This document shows positions 1 through 9,058 of a stretch of 64,000 bases of DNA, piece after piece; position 1 is the first letter of the stretch; each line of letters opens with the position of its first letter. The notes under the pieces were generated by a model. It had not been told where the DNA came from and ran no database searches. It saw only the letters and a program-made list of their open reading frames with translations. A program made the position numbers and the translations under genes. Where the stretch lies: positions 186,001 to 250,000 of the forward strand of contig JACKEC010000020.1 of NCBI GenBank assembly GCA_020633195.1, written 5' to 3'. The stretch is from Sandaracinaceae bacterium (lineage in GTDB: Bacteria; Myxococcota_A; Polyangia; Polyangiales; Sandaracinaceae).

Positions 1-732
1 CACCATCCAGTCGCCGTCGGCGCCATAGGGCACGCGCGACGCGAAGGCCTCGCGCTGACGACGGGCCTCCTCCTCGGCCGCCGCCGCCGCCGCGGCCTCG
101 CGACGCGCCTCCTCCTCGGCGGCGAGCGCGGCCGCCGCCTCGGCCTCGCGACGCGCCGCCTCCTCGGCCTCGAGCCGCGCGCGCTCCTCCGCGTCGAGCG
201 CCTCGCGCGCCTCGGCCTCGCGACGGGCCGCCTCTTCGGCCTCGCGCCGCGCCCGGTCCTCGGGGGTCTCCTCGCCGGTCAGGCGGAGCGCGTCGTCGGC
301 GAGGCCCTCGGGCCGGACCATCGAGCGGAGCACGTCGGTCAGGCGCGCGCGCTCCTCGGCCTCGAGCACGGTGACGAGCAGCTCCTCGGTGCGGCCCGCG
401 GCGCGCGCGTAGACGTGCACGTTGAGCCGGTACTGCCCGCGCATCGGCTCGACCTCGGCGGTCAGCACGTAGTTGGCGCGCACCGAGTCCGCGATCGCCT
501 CGAGCTGCGCGGTCGAGGGCGGATGGTCGATGCGGGTGGTCGCGGGCGGCGGCGCGAGCCGGTGGCCCTCGGCCCGCAGGACCTCGCTCACGACCTGCTC
601 GATCGCGTCGAGCCGGTCCTGATCGACGTTGCCCTGGAGCGGCAAGAGCGCGACCGAGTCGGCGAACGCGAGGGTCGGCGCCGCGAGGATCGTGAACGCG
701 AGGAACGCGCCGATCAGCGAACGTCCGTTCAC
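1..732 (-). CDS. Secreted protein with Ala/Glu/Arg coiled coil (3' end off window)
   Basis: The reading frame is open from a GTG at 732 to the left edge, so the C-terminus is missing. Residues 1-24 form a signal peptide with a hydrophobic core and an AFA-type cleavage site before DSVALL. A compact domain of about 125 residues follows, starting SVALLPLQG; this resembles the N-terminal fold seen in TolB-N/FlgO-type secreted proteins, but I do not recognise a named family. From about residue 153 to the edge the protein is almost only E, A and R in the pattern EARREAEAA, a long charged helix or coiled coil encoded by visibly repetitive DNA at 60-260. It lies 31 bases downstream of the VOC gene on the same strand and may be cotranscribed. 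A TolA-like periplasm-spanning role is possible but unsupported. Confidence 0.75.
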   Translation of the reverse strand, partial: MNGRSLIGAFLAFTILAAPTLAFADSVALLPLQGNVDQDRLDAIEQVVSEVLRAEGHRLAPPPATTRIDHPPSTAQLEAIADSVRANYVLTAEVEPMRGQYRLNVHVYARAAGRTEELLVTVLEAEERARLTDVLRSMVRPEGLADDALRLTGEETPEDRARREAEEAARREAEAREALDAEERARLEAEEAARREAEAAAALAAEEEARREAAAAAAAEEEARRQREAFASRVPYGADGDWMV

Positions 733-763
733 GGGGAGCCTCGATCTGCGCAGATTGTCGGGG

Positions 764-1216
764 TCACGGTTCGGCGGGGTTGGAATCAGCAAGGCGTGTT
801 CCAAGTCCTTCGGGCGCCTGGACCAGCTCGATGAGCACGCCCCCGGCGCTCTTGGGGTGCAGGAAGCAGATGTCGTGGCCGGAGGCGCCGCGCCGGATGC
901 CGCCGGGCGTGAAGCGCAACCCGGCCGCCTCGAGCCAGGTGACCGCGGCGGGCAGGTCGTCGACCCAGAGCCCGACGTGGTTGAGCGCCGGCGTGTCGAC
1001 GCGCGGCTTCGCCTCGGGGTCGATCGGCTGCATCAGGTCGACCTCGACGTCGCCGCACCGCGCGATGTCCTCGTCGACGTTCTCCCGCTCGCTGCGGTAG
1101 GTGCCGGTGAGCTCGAGGCCGAGCAGATCGATCCAGAGGTGGCGCAGCGCGGCCTTGTCCGGGCCGCCGATCGCGATCTGCTGGACCCCGAGGATGCGGA
1201 ACGGGCGCTCGCTCAT
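764..1216 (-). CDS. VOC (glyoxalase-fold) family protein
   Basis: 150 residues covering two beta-alpha-beta-beta-beta modules of the vicinal oxygen chelate superfamily. Visible family marks are VQQIAIGG at the N-terminus, LNHVGLWVDD in the middle and GVLIELVQ at the end, which supply the usual Q/H, H and E metal positions. The closing 'LIELVQ' block resembles methylmalonyl-CoA epimerases and lactoylglutathione lyases, but the substrate cannot be told from the sequence. I start at the ATG of MSERPF (1214-1216). The longer frame upstream runs into trpS and has no family residues. This start codon overlaps an ATG on the other strand that is a possible trpS start (CATG at 1214-1217). Confidence 0.85.
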   Translation of the reverse strand: MSERPFRILGVQQIAIGGPDKAALRHLWIDLLGLELTGTYRSERENVDEDIARCGDVEVDLMQPIDPEAKPRVDTPALNHVGLWVDDLPAAVTWLEAAGLRFTPGGIRRGASGHDICFLHPKSAGGVLIELVQAPEGLGTRLADSNPAEP

Positions 1217-1265
1217 GGGCCGAGTCATTGCACGCGCGGGGCGGCTGTGCGATCTGAGCGGCACC

Positions 1266-2237
1266 GTGCAGAGGTCACTGACCGGCATCAAGCCGACGAA
1301 CGCGCCGCACCTCGGGAACTACCTGGGCGCCATCCGGCCCGCCCTCCGGCTCGCACAGGAGTACGAGAGCTTCCTCTTCATCGCCGACTACCACGCGCTC
1401 ACCACGGTGCGGGACGCGGCCTCGATGCGGACGAACACCTACGACGTCGCGGCCACGTGGCTCGCGTGCGGCGTCGACCCAACGCGGATCCACCTCTACC
1501 GGCAGTCCGACGTGCCCGAGGTCTTCGAGCTCACCTGGGTCCTCGCGTGCCTCATCGCGACCGGGCAGCTCGAGCGCGGGGTCTCCTACAAGGACGGCCT
1601 CGCGAAGGGCGAGTCGCCCAACGCCGGGGTCTTCAACTACCCCGTCCTGATGGCCGCCGACATCCTCCTCTACGACGCGGCGGTGGTCCCGGTGGGCCGC
1701 GATCAGCTCCAGCACCTCGAGCTCGCGCGCGACGTCGCGCAGCGCTTCAACCACGTCTTCGGGGACGACCTGCTCGTGGTGCCCGAGGCGCGCATCACCG
1801 ACGCGCCGCTCGTCCCGGGCCTCGACGGTCAGAAGATGAGCAAGAGCAAGGGCAACTCGATCCCGCTGTTCGCGCCGGCCAAGACGCTGCGCAAGACGGT
1901 GATGAAGATCGTCACGGGCAGCGAGCCGCTCGAGGCGCCCGCCGAGGCCGAGGGCTCGACGGTGTTCGACCTCTACCAGCTCCTGGCCTCGGAGGCGGAC
2001 GCCCGCGTGATGCAAGAGAGCTTGCGGACGCCCGAGTATGGCTGGGGTCACGCGAAGCAGGCCCTCTACGAGGCGCTCGAGGCCGAGCTCGGCCCGCGGC
2101 GCGAGACGTACGACGCGCTCCGCGCCGACGAGGCGAAGCTCGACGAGCTGCTCGAGGCGGGCGCCGAGCGCGTCCGCCCGATCGCGCGCGCCACGATCCG
2201 CCGTGTGCGAGAGGCCGTCGGCATGCGCGCGCGCTGA
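1266..2237 (+). CDS. trpS: Tryptophan--tRNA ligase
   Basis: Class I aminoacyl-tRNA synthetase that charges tRNA-Trp. The N-terminal TGIKPTNAPHLGN block carries the HIGH-type ATP motif (HLGN) and KMSKS is present at residues 190-194, followed by KGN. The 323-residue length fits bacterial TrpRS. Start choice is uncertain: GTG at 1266 puts the family's conserved TG six codons in, as usual, whereas an in-frame ATG at 1215 would overlap the start codon of the divergent VOC gene and add an arginine-rich stretch without homology. With the GTG start about 50 bases separate the two divergent starts. The only trpS in the window. Confidence 0.93.
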   Translation: MQRSLTGIKPTNAPHLGNYLGAIRPALRLAQEYESFLFIADYHALTTVRDAASMRTNTYDVAATWLACGVDPTRIHLYRQSDVPEVFELTWVLACLIATGQLERGVSYKDGLAKGESPNAGVFNYPVLMAADILLYDAAVVPVGRDQLQHLELARDVAQRFNHVFGDDLLVVPEARITDAPLVPGLDGQKMSKSKGNSIPLFAPAKTLRKTVMKIVTGSEPLEAPAEAEGSTVFDLYQLLASEADARVMQESLRTPEYGWGHAKQALYEALEAELGPRRETYDALRADEAKLDELLEAGAERVRPIARATIRRVREAVGMRAR

Positions 2238-2325
2238 CCTCGAGCGCGGTCTCCGTTCCTTCTTCAATGTTTTCGGCGCGTCGCGACCGGCTTGGCTATG
2301 ATGGCCGAGCGGCCGCGGGGGCTAG

Positions 2326-4839
2326 TTGAGCGACGAGAGCAACAGGCCAGAGCACGACGCCCACGGAGAGTCCTCGGATCTCTTCAGCGTCAGCGCGTAT
2401 TCGTCGGGGGCGTCGATCCCCGTCATCGGCAAGGTGCCGGAGACCAAGGAGGAGATCCGTCGCCGCCGGATCCTGCGGATCGTCTACGCGGTGACCGCCG
2501 CCGTCACCGTCGCGATCGGCGTCTGGCTCTACTTCTACATCTCGCACCGGATGGCCGTGACCGCGGCGTTCGAGCAGGCCAGCGATGACGGGCGCGTCGC
2601 CTCGGCGCACGCCGCGCTCGAGCTCATCGAGGCCGATCACGACCCGGTGTCGCGCGCGATGGCGCTCCGGCTGCGCTCGATGCTCGTGCTCGCGGGCGAG
2701 TCGGACGACGCGGACGCGATCGGCTCCGCGCTCTCGAGCCTCCCGAGCGACGACTACGACGTCGCGCGCGAGCGGGGCGTCGCGCAGACCTACCTCGCGC
2801 TCGCGAGCGGGGACCTCGCCGTGGCGATGGAGACCGCGTCCGCGATCGTCGCGACCCACGGGGATCACAAGGCGGAGGCCCTGCGCGCCCGCGCCCTCGC
2901 GGCGTGGGCGGTGGGCAACGTCGAGATCGCGTCGCTCGCCGCGGAGCACGCGGCCAACGAGCGGCCCCAGGCGCCGCGGCACGTGGCGCTCCACGCCGAG
3001 CTGCTCGCGCGGGGCGGGGACACCGACGCTGCGCTCGCGCGCCTCGACGAGCTGCCCGAGTCGGCGCGCAACGCGTCCACCCGGATCGCCCGCGCGCGGA
3101 TCATGGACCGCAGCGGTCAGGCGCTCGACGCGGTCGCCGAGCAAGCGCAGGGCGTCCTCGACGACGCCGAGGCGACCAACGACGAGAAGGCGTGGGCGCG
3201 GCTGCTGCTCGCGCGCGCCGCCGCCGCGTCGGGGGATCGCGTCACCGCCCGCGAGCACCTCGACCAGGCCTCCGAGGTCGCGCCCCCGGGCGACGAGCTC
3301 TTCACGCTGACCCTCACCGAGGCCGCCCTGCGGATGGGGGCGGTGCACTTCGCGCAGCAGGCCGCCGAGCGCCTGCCGTCGCCGCTGTCGACCGACGCGG
3401 GGCGGCGCGCCCAGCTGAGCGCCGAGCTCGCGCTCGAGCGGCGCGACCTGCGCGGCGCCGACTCCGCGCTGCGACACGCCCCCGAGGGGGGCCGCACCTC
3501 GCTCGCGCGGGCGCGGCTGCTCGAGGCCCGCGGCGAGCTCGACGAGGCGCGTCGCCTCTACCTCGCGGCGGCCGAGGCGCCCGCGCAGCGCGTCCCCGCG
3601 ATCGTGTACCTCGCCGAGATGGAGCTCGCGCAGGGGCACGCCGAGGAGGCGGCGACGCGCGTCGAGCCGCTCCTCGCGGAGTTCCCGAACCACCCCGACG
3701 TCGTCCCGGTGGCGGTGGCGGCGCAGCTCGGGCTCGAGCACGCGGACCGCGCCGAGCAGCTCATCGAGCCGGCGCTCGAGGCGCACCCCGAGGACGTGCG
3801 CCTCCTCGCCGCCCGCGCGCACGTGCAGGCCGCGCTCGAGCGCTGGGAGGACGCCCTCGCGACGCTCGACTCCGCGCTCCGGATCGAGAGCGACGACGCC
3901 GACCTCCACGCGGACCGGGGCGCCGCCGCGCATCAGCTCAACCGCCGCGAGGTCGCGCGCGAGGCCTACGACGCGGCGCTCGCGCTCTCCGAGGGTCACC
4001 CCGTGGCGCTCGCGGGCCGGCTGAAGCTCGACGTGGACGAGAACCGCCTCGCGGACGCGCGCCGGATCCTCGAGCGGGTGGACGCCGCCGAGATCCGCTC
4101 GCTCGCCGTCGAGCGGCTCCGGGCGCGGCTCCTCGTGATGGAGCTCGCGGGCAACGCCGGCACGCGCGCGGTGCGGCGAGCGCTCACGACCTACGACGAC
4201 GACCCGGTGCTCGGGCGACAGCTCGGCTGGCTGTACATGCAGGCCGAGGAGTACGCGCAGGCGGGCCGCCGGTTCACCCAGGTCCCCGAGGGCGACGAGG
4301 ATCCGGACGGCGCGCTGCTCGCGAAGGCGCTCGCCCAGCTCCGCATGCGGTTGGCCAACCCCGCGCGCGCGCTGCTCGAGGGCTTCACGGAGGATCGCGA
4401 CGTCGAGTCGCTCGCGCCCGAGCTGCGCGCAGAGCTGCACGCGCTGTGGGCCCGGATCGCGTGGACGGACCACGACCGGGTCGTGGCGACCCGCGAGGCG
4501 CAGGCCGCGGTCGAGCTCGATCGCCGCAACAGCGAGGCGCACCTGGTGCTCGCCGAGATCCTCCACGACCGGGACGAGGACGCGTCCGCCGAGTACCAGG
4601 CCTCGCTCGAGGGGCCGCACCCGAGCTCGCGCGGGCTGGCGCTGCTCTCGATCCGCGAGGAGGCGGTGACCGCGGCCACCTGCGAGTACGCGCGCCGGTA
4701 CCGCCGCGCGGCGCCGCGAGGCCAGTACGCCCGGGGGATCTGGCGCGTGCTCCGCGACTGCCGCCACCTCGACGGCGACGCCGGGGGCGCGGACGGCGAC
4801 GACGAGGAGCCGCCCGCCGGGCCCGACGACGGCGAGTAG
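2326..4839 (+). CDS. Membrane-anchored tetratricopeptide-repeat protein
   Basis: 837 residues starting at TTG 2326 (no ATG or GTG gives a better N-terminus). A 45-residue polar, Ser/Glu-rich cytoplasmic head precedes one membrane helix at about residues 48-74 (ILRIVYAVTAAVTVAIGVWL). The rest is alanine- and leucine-rich and built from repeated 34-residue TPR-like helical pairs, with runs such as ALARLDELP, RARLLEARGELDEARRLYL and RLLAARAHVQAALERWEDALATL. It ends in an acidic tail. TPR scaffolds of this kind mediate protein-protein contacts in the periplasm; no catalytic domain is visible. A TATGAT hexamer at 2297-2302 could be its -10 box. The gene ends one base from the convergent TPR lipoprotein gene. 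Confidence 0.85.
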   Translation: MSDESNRPEHDAHGESSDLFSVSAYSSGASIPVIGKVPETKEEIRRRRILRIVYAVTAAVTVAIGVWLYFYISHRMAVTAAFEQASDDGRVASAHAALELIEADHDPVSRAMALRLRSMLVLAGESDDADAIGSALSSLPSDDYDVARERGVAQTYLALASGDLAVAMETASAIVATHGDHKAEALRARALAAWAVGNVEIASLAAEHAANERPQAPRHVALHAELLARGGDTDAALARLDELPESARNASTRIARARIMDRSGQALDAVAEQAQGVLDDAEATNDEKAWARLLLARAAAASGDRVTAREHLDQASEVAPPGDELFTLTLTEAALRMGAVHFAQQAAERLPSPLSTDAGRRAQLSAELALERRDLRGADSALRHAPEGGRTSLARARLLEARGELDEARRLYLAAAEAPAQRVPAIVYLAEMELAQGHAEEAATRVEPLLAEFPNHPDVVPVAVAAQLGLEHADRAEQLIEPALEAHPEDVRLLAARAHVQAALERWEDALATLDSALRIESDDADLHADRGAAAHQLNRREVAREAYDAALALSEGHPVALAGRLKLDVDENRLADARRILERVDAAEIRSLAVERLRARLLVMELAGNAGTRAVRRALTTYDDDPVLGRQLGWLYMQAEEYAQAGRRFTQVPEGDEDPDGALLAKALAQLRMRLANPARALLEGFTEDRDVESLAPELRAELHALWARIAWTDHDRVVATREAQAAVELDRRNSEAHLVLAEILHDRDEDASAEYQASLEGPHPSSRGLALLSIREEAVTAATCEYARRYRRAAPRGQYARGIWRVLRDCRHLDGDAGGADGDDEEPPAGPDDGE

Positions 4840-4840
4840 G

Positions 4841-7021
4841 TTAGGGCGTCGCGGTCGTCTCGGCGACGGCGCCCGAGCCCAACATCTGCAAGAGCTCTTG
4901 CGCCATGGCGTACTCGTAGAAGTTCACCATGCCCGACGCGAGGACCTGCTCGAAGAGCTGCCGCGCGCCGACCTCGTCACCGGCCGCCATGCGGCGGGCG
5001 CCCTCGTAGAAGTCCGCCTCGACCCGCTGACCGACGCTCGACGCGTGGCCGCGCAGCTCCGGGTAGGGGAGCGAGTGGTCGCCGAACGCGGCGAGGCGGT
5101 TGGACCACTGGTCGCCGTGGGCGAGCTCGCCGAGCATCATCGAGACGTCGCTCTCGGGCTCCGCCGACGCGCGACCCGCGATCGCCTGGACCCAGAGCGC
5201 GAAGTAGACCTTCCACTCCGGCTCGAGGCGGAGCTGCGACTGCGCGCGGCGCAGCACGTCTTGCGCGAGCCCGAGGTTGGGCGCGCTGACCACGAGGTGG
5301 GAGAGGATCGACGCGTAGGGCTCGCGGAAGTTGGGCGCCGCCTCCATCGCCGCGGAGAAGGCGGCCGCGGACGCGGCCTCGTCGCCGACGCGCGAGAGGA
5401 GGATGCCGCGCCGGACCTGCGCGAGGGCGGCCCGCGGGCCGGTGATCCCCTCGACGACGGCGTTCCAGACCTCGAGCGCCTGCCGGTACATCCGCCGCGC
5501 CTGCTGCTCCTCGCCCGCCGTGCGGAACGCGTCCCCGAGGCGCTCGGTCACCTCGGCGCGCACGAGCCGATCCTCGGGGGTGCGGGCGGGCGCCTGATCG
5601 AGCGCGGTGCGGTAATGGATCGCCGCCTCGGCGCCGAGGCCGGTCCGCTCGAGGAGCAGACCGAGCGCGAGGTGCGCCTCCTGGGTCTCGTTCGCCGCGA
5701 GGCTCGCCTCGAGCCGCGCGCGCGCCTCGCGCACGTTGCCGGCGCTCATCTCGGCGCGGCCGAGCTGGAAGAGGATCTGGTCGCGCGTGACCGCGGGCTG
5801 CTCGGTCGGCCACCGGGTCGCGTGCTCGTCGAGGATGGCGATGGCGCTGCGCGCGATGGCGCGGCTCTGGCCGACGTCGGCGTCGAACGCCCCCGCCTCC
5901 ATGACCTCCTGGAGCTGCCGGAGCGCCTCGTCGTAGACGTCGCGCTGATCGGGGGCGAGGCGGACCACCTCGGCGTACCAAGCGGTCGCGAGCCCCGCGC
6001 GGTCGCGCGCGATCGCCACGCGCGCCAGGCAGAGCGGGAACCGCGCGTCCTCGGGGAAGCGGCGCACCCCGAGCGCGCACAGCGCCTCGGCCACCTCGGG
6101 CCGCGCCCGCGCGAAGCCCATCGCGATCTCGCCGAGCGCGCCGGCCCCGCTCTCGGTCCGCGCCCGCGCCGCCTCGAGGATCTGGACGAGGCGCTGGAGG
6201 TCCTCCTCGTCACCGCCTCGCGGCTCCATCCGCGAGACGTGCTCGACCGCGCCGGCGAGGTCGCCGTGGCGCAGATAGACCGCCGCGACGTCGAGCGGGG
6301 CCCGCTGGATCAGGTGCGGCACCAGCCTGAGCTCGTTGTAGGAGAGGCCGCCCGGGGTCGGGCGCTCGGGCGCGTCGGGGCCGAAGTTGAACGTGCTCTG
6401 GAGCGCGTCGCGCTGCTCCACGTAGAGGCGGGCGAGCGTCTCGAGGACCTCGGGCGCGGGGGCGATCTGCTCGTTCTGCTCCCAGACCTGGATCATCCCG
6501 CCGTAGCGCTCGATGGGGTTGTCGATGCGGGACCGCGCGTCCCGGCCCCACCCCGCGATGCGCTCGCGCTCGGCGTTCTGGCGCTGGGGGTCGTCGCCGA
6601 TCGCCGCGAGCAGGCGGCGAGCGCCCATCACGCGCCCCTCGTCACCTCGGGGCGAGCCGTGCTCGACGATCCAGTGGGCGATGGGCCCGAGCGTCGCGGG
6701 GACGCGATCGTTGTCGATGTCGGCCGGGGTGAGCAGCTCGGTCAGGGTCGCGAGGTGCTGCACGACCTCGTCGTAGTCGCCGCGCGCGAGCACCGCGTCG
6801 GTGTCCGCCGCGCGGTGCGCGATCAAGGCGTCGCGCCACGCGATCCGGGCCGGATCCTCGGGATCCATGCTCGTGTAGGAGCGCAGCGCGTCGGGGTAGC
6901 TCTCCCCGTCGATGGCCGGCGGGGCGTCGCCGCCCGCGTGCTCCACCGGGCCAGCGGGACCGCCGCAGGCCGCGATCAGGAGGGCGGCGAGGACGGGCAG
7001 AGAGAGGCTCGGCGATCGCAT
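4841..7021 (-). CDS. TPR-repeat lipoprotein
   Basis: 726 residues. The first 19 form a lipoprotein signal ending in the lipobox LIAAC, so it should be lipid-anchored. The mature protein is alpha-helical and repetitive, with TPR-like units (for example EARARLEASLAANETQEAHLALGLLLERTG and RRMYRQALEVWNAVVEG segments). It is convergent with, and similar in style to, the TPR protein at 2326-4839, so the two may be functionally related or ancient paralogues, but no pairwise identity is obvious by eye. No enzymatic motif. The TAGGCT box eight bases upstream suggests transcription begins at or near the start codon. Confidence 0.85.
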   Translation of the reverse strand: MRSPSLSLPVLAALLIAACGGPAGPVEHAGGDAPPAIDGESYPDALRSYTSMDPEDPARIAWRDALIAHRAADTDAVLARGDYDEVVQHLATLTELLTPADIDNDRVPATLGPIAHWIVEHGSPRGDEGRVMGARRLLAAIGDDPQRQNAERERIAGWGRDARSRIDNPIERYGGMIQVWEQNEQIAPAPEVLETLARLYVEQRDALQSTFNFGPDAPERPTPGGLSYNELRLVPHLIQRAPLDVAAVYLRHGDLAGAVEHVSRMEPRGGDEEDLQRLVQILEAARARTESGAGALGEIAMGFARARPEVAEALCALGVRRFPEDARFPLCLARVAIARDRAGLATAWYAEVVRLAPDQRDVYDEALRQLQEVMEAGAFDADVGQSRAIARSAIAILDEHATRWPTEQPAVTRDQILFQLGRAEMSAGNVREARARLEASLAANETQEAHLALGLLLERTGLGAEAAIHYRTALDQAPARTPEDRLVRAEVTERLGDAFRTAGEEQQARRMYRQALEVWNAVVEGITGPRAALAQVRRGILLSRVGDEAASAAAFSAAMEAAPNFREPYASILSHLVVSAPNLGLAQDVLRRAQSQLRLEPEWKVYFALWVQAIAGRASAEPESDVSMMLGELAHGDQWSNRLAAFGDHSLPYPELRGHASSVGQRVEADFYEGARRMAAGDEVGARQLFEQVLASGMVNFYEYAMAQELLQMLGSGAVAETTATP

Positions 7022-7029
7022 GCGCCCTG

Positions 7030-7035
7030 AGCCTA
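7030..7035 (-). promoter_or_regulatory. Candidate -10 box of TPR lipoprotein gene
   Basis: On the minus strand TAGGCT lies eight bases before the ATG at 7019-7021, with no Shine-Dalgarno sequence between. It matches the TANNNT pattern found before many starts in this window. Confidence 0.4.
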
Positions 7036-7086
7036 CAAGGTCACCGGCCCGCGCGCCAAAGCGCTCGTCCGTGCTACTTCCGACGC

Positions 7087-7953
7087 ATGCCCGAGCGGCG
7101 TGATGGTGGGATCGGCGTCCCGATGGCGCTCGTCCTCGTGGCCGCGCTGGCCGCCGCGACGCTCGCGGTCGCCGCGGTGGCGGCGCTCATCGGCGTCGCC
7201 GCGCGGGGGACCGCGTTCGGGGAGGCGTTCGCGGCCGTCCGCGCCGACCCGCTGCTGACGAGCCTCGCGCAGCTCGGGGGCGCCGGGATCGCCGTCGGGA
7301 TCGGCGTGATGGTGGCTCACGGCGACGCCCCCCTGCGCGAGGCGCTCGGGGTGCGCCCCGTCTCGTCGGCGGTCGCGGTGCTCGCCCTCACCGCCGGCCT
7401 GGCGCTGGCCTTTCCTCTTCGCGAGATCGCGATCCTCGTCGCCGACCTCGTGCCCTCCGTCGCGCCCGATCCCAGCGAGGCGATGGCCGCCGCGCGGAGC
7501 CTCCGGATCGAGTCGGTGCTCGACGCGGTCGTCGTCCCGCTCGCCTTCGTCGCCGTCCCGGCGCTCGCCGAGGAGCTGTTCTTCCGCGGCCTGCTCCTGC
7601 CCGGCCTCGCGCGGCGGATCGACCCGCGGATCGCCCTCGCCCTCAGCGCGCTGCTGTTCGGCGTGATCCACGTGTCCCCGCTCGCGATCGTCTACGCCAC
7701 GCTGGCCGGGCTCGCGCTCGGGTGGGTGCGCCTGCGGACCGGATCGGTCGTGGCGTGCGTCGCGATGCACGGCGCCTTCAACGCGATGCCGATCCTGCTG
7801 CCGCCCGAGCTGCTGCGCCTGCGCGGCTTCAACACGATCGAGGCGGACGTGTACCATCTGCCCCTCGCCCTCGTGCTCGGGAGCGCCTTCGTGACCTTCG
7901 CGTGCCTCGCCGTGATCGCCCGCCTCGCCGAGGACGAGGACGAAGATGAGTAA
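7087..7953 (+). CDS. CPBP-family intramembrane glutamic endopeptidase
   Basis: 288 residues with about eight hydrophobic segments. The CPBP (Rce1/CAAX-protease-like) motifs are complete: EELFFRG with E162, E163 and R167, then LFGVIHVSP with H195, and MHGAFNAMP with H228 and N232. These residues bind and activate the catalytic water in the family. Members cleave membrane proteins or prenylated substrates, and many act in self-immunity or stress, but the substrate here is unknown. Its stop overlaps the start of the patatin gene by 8 bases (ATGAGTAA), so the two are translated together. The last residues are an acidic tail, DEDEDE. Confidence 0.9.
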   Translation: MPERRDGGIGVPMALVLVAALAAATLAVAAVAALIGVAARGTAFGEAFAAVRADPLLTSLAQLGGAGIAVGIGVMVAHGDAPLREALGVRPVSSAVAVLALTAGLALAFPLREIAILVADLVPSVAPDPSEAMAAARSLRIESVLDAVVVPLAFVAVPALAEELFFRGLLLPGLARRIDPRIALALSALLFGVIHVSPLAIVYATLAGLALGWVRLRTGSVVACVAMHGAFNAMPILLPPELLRLRGFNTIEADVYHLPLALVLGSAFVTFACLAVIARLAEDEDEDE

Positions 7954-9016
7954 GCGCGGGCTCTGCCTCGGGGGAGGCGGCATCACCGGCGCGCTCTACG
8001 AGGTCGGGTGCCTCGCCGCGCTCGAGGAGCGGTACGCGGGCTTCCGGGCCAGCGACTTCGACGTGTTCGTCGGGACCTCGGCGGGCGCCACGGTCGCCAC
8101 CGTCCTCGCGGGCGGCTACCCGGCCACGCGCCTCTACCGCGCCCTGCTCGACCCGGCCGACGACTTCTTCTCCCTCAAGCGGCAGCACCTGCTGAGGCTC
8201 GACGGCAAGGAGTGGCGCCGGGTGATGACGAGCTCGATCGGGGCCGCGCGGCACCTCTTCTCGAGCGCCGCGTCGAGCCCCCTCGACCTCGACGTCTGGA
8301 ACGAGCTCGACCGGTTCTGGGACTCGCTGCCCGCCGGCTTCTTCACCCTCGACGCCTACGAGGCGTTCTTCGCCTCGTTCATGGCCCGTCGCCAGATCAC
8401 CGAGCGGTTCTGCGATCTCCCGCGGCCGCTCTACCTGGTCGCGAACGACCTCGATCGGGGCGAGCGAGCCGTGTTCGGCGACGGCGAGCTCGCGAACGTG
8501 CGGGTGTCCCGGGCGGTCTGCGCGGCGAGCGCGATCCCGCTGCTGTTCGCCCCGGTGCGCATCGACGAGCGCGACTACATCGACGGGGGCATGGGCGACG
8601 TCGCCCACGCGGACCTCGCCGCGCGCGCGGGCTGCGACTCGGTCCTGATCATCAACCCGATGGTCCCGGTCCGCGCCAACCTCGGACAGAAGGGCGTCCC
8701 GACCGGGCACGGCCCGAGGCGGCGGGTCCGCGACAAGGGGCTCATCTGGGTCTCGAGCCAGGCGTGGCGCCTGCGCTCCGAGCAGCGCCTGCGCGACGGG
8801 CTCGCGCGCTACGAGGCCGCCCACCCGGAGTGCGAGCTGGTGCTCCTCGAGCCCGACCCGGACGACGCGACGATGTTCATGTACTCGCCGATGAACTTCG
8901 CGGCGCGCCGCACGATCCTCGAGGAGGGGTTCCGATCGACGACCCGGAAGCTCGAGGACGCGGCCTCGCCGCTCCGCGCGATGTTCGAAAACGAGATCGT
9001 CGAGCCCGAGGTGTAA
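7946..9016 (+). CDS. Patatin-like phospholipase
   Basis: 356-residue patatin-fold lipid acyl hydrolase. The oxyanion-hole glycine loop is LGGGGITGALYEVG (about residues 8-21), the nucleophile serine is S45 in GTSAG, and the catalytic aspartate is D213 in IDGGMGD, so the Ser-Asp dyad is intact. No signal peptide; predicted cytoplasmic, as for bacterial patatins that are either housekeeping lipases or secreted effectors. Translationally coupled (8-base overlap) to the preceding membrane protease. That pairing of an intramembrane protease and a lipase suggests a role in membrane lipid or lipoprotein turnover, which is inference. Confidence 0.92.
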   Translation: MSKRGLCLGGGGITGALYEVGCLAALEERYAGFRASDFDVFVGTSAGATVATVLAGGYPATRLYRALLDPADDFFSLKRQHLLRLDGKEWRRVMTSSIGAARHLFSSAASSPLDLDVWNELDRFWDSLPAGFFTLDAYEAFFASFMARRQITERFCDLPRPLYLVANDLDRGERAVFGDGELANVRVSRAVCAASAIPLLFAPVRIDERDYIDGGMGDVAHADLAARAGCDSVLIINPMVPVRANLGQKGVPTGHGPRRRVRDKGLIWVSSQAWRLRSEQRLRDGLARYEAAHPECELVLLEPDPDDATMFMYSPMNFAARRTILEEGFRSTTRKLEDAASPLRAMFENEIVEPEV

Positions 9017-9045
9017 GCGCGGCGGGGGAGCCGCGTTGGGCGGGC

Positions 9046-9053
9046 GGAGGTGA
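9046..9053 (+). promoter_or_regulatory. Strong Shine-Dalgarno fixing the start at 9059
   Basis: GGAGGTGA lies five bases before ATG 9059. The GTG at 9050 is part of this ribosome-binding site and so cannot be the start. Confidence 0.75.
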
Positions 9054-9058
9054 CGCCC

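Noticed and set aside
60..260. Tandem repeat near the left edge as a non-coding satellite
   Set aside because: The repeats stay in frame and encode EARREAEAA helices of the secreted coiled-coil protein.
2296..4767. 823-residue minus-strand frame opposite the TPR gene
   Set aside because: No start signal and no domain; mirrors the codon bias of the plus-strand gene.
9050..9058. GTG 9050 as start of the secreted protein
   Set aside because: It lies within the GGAGGTGA ribosome-binding site that serves ATG 9059.
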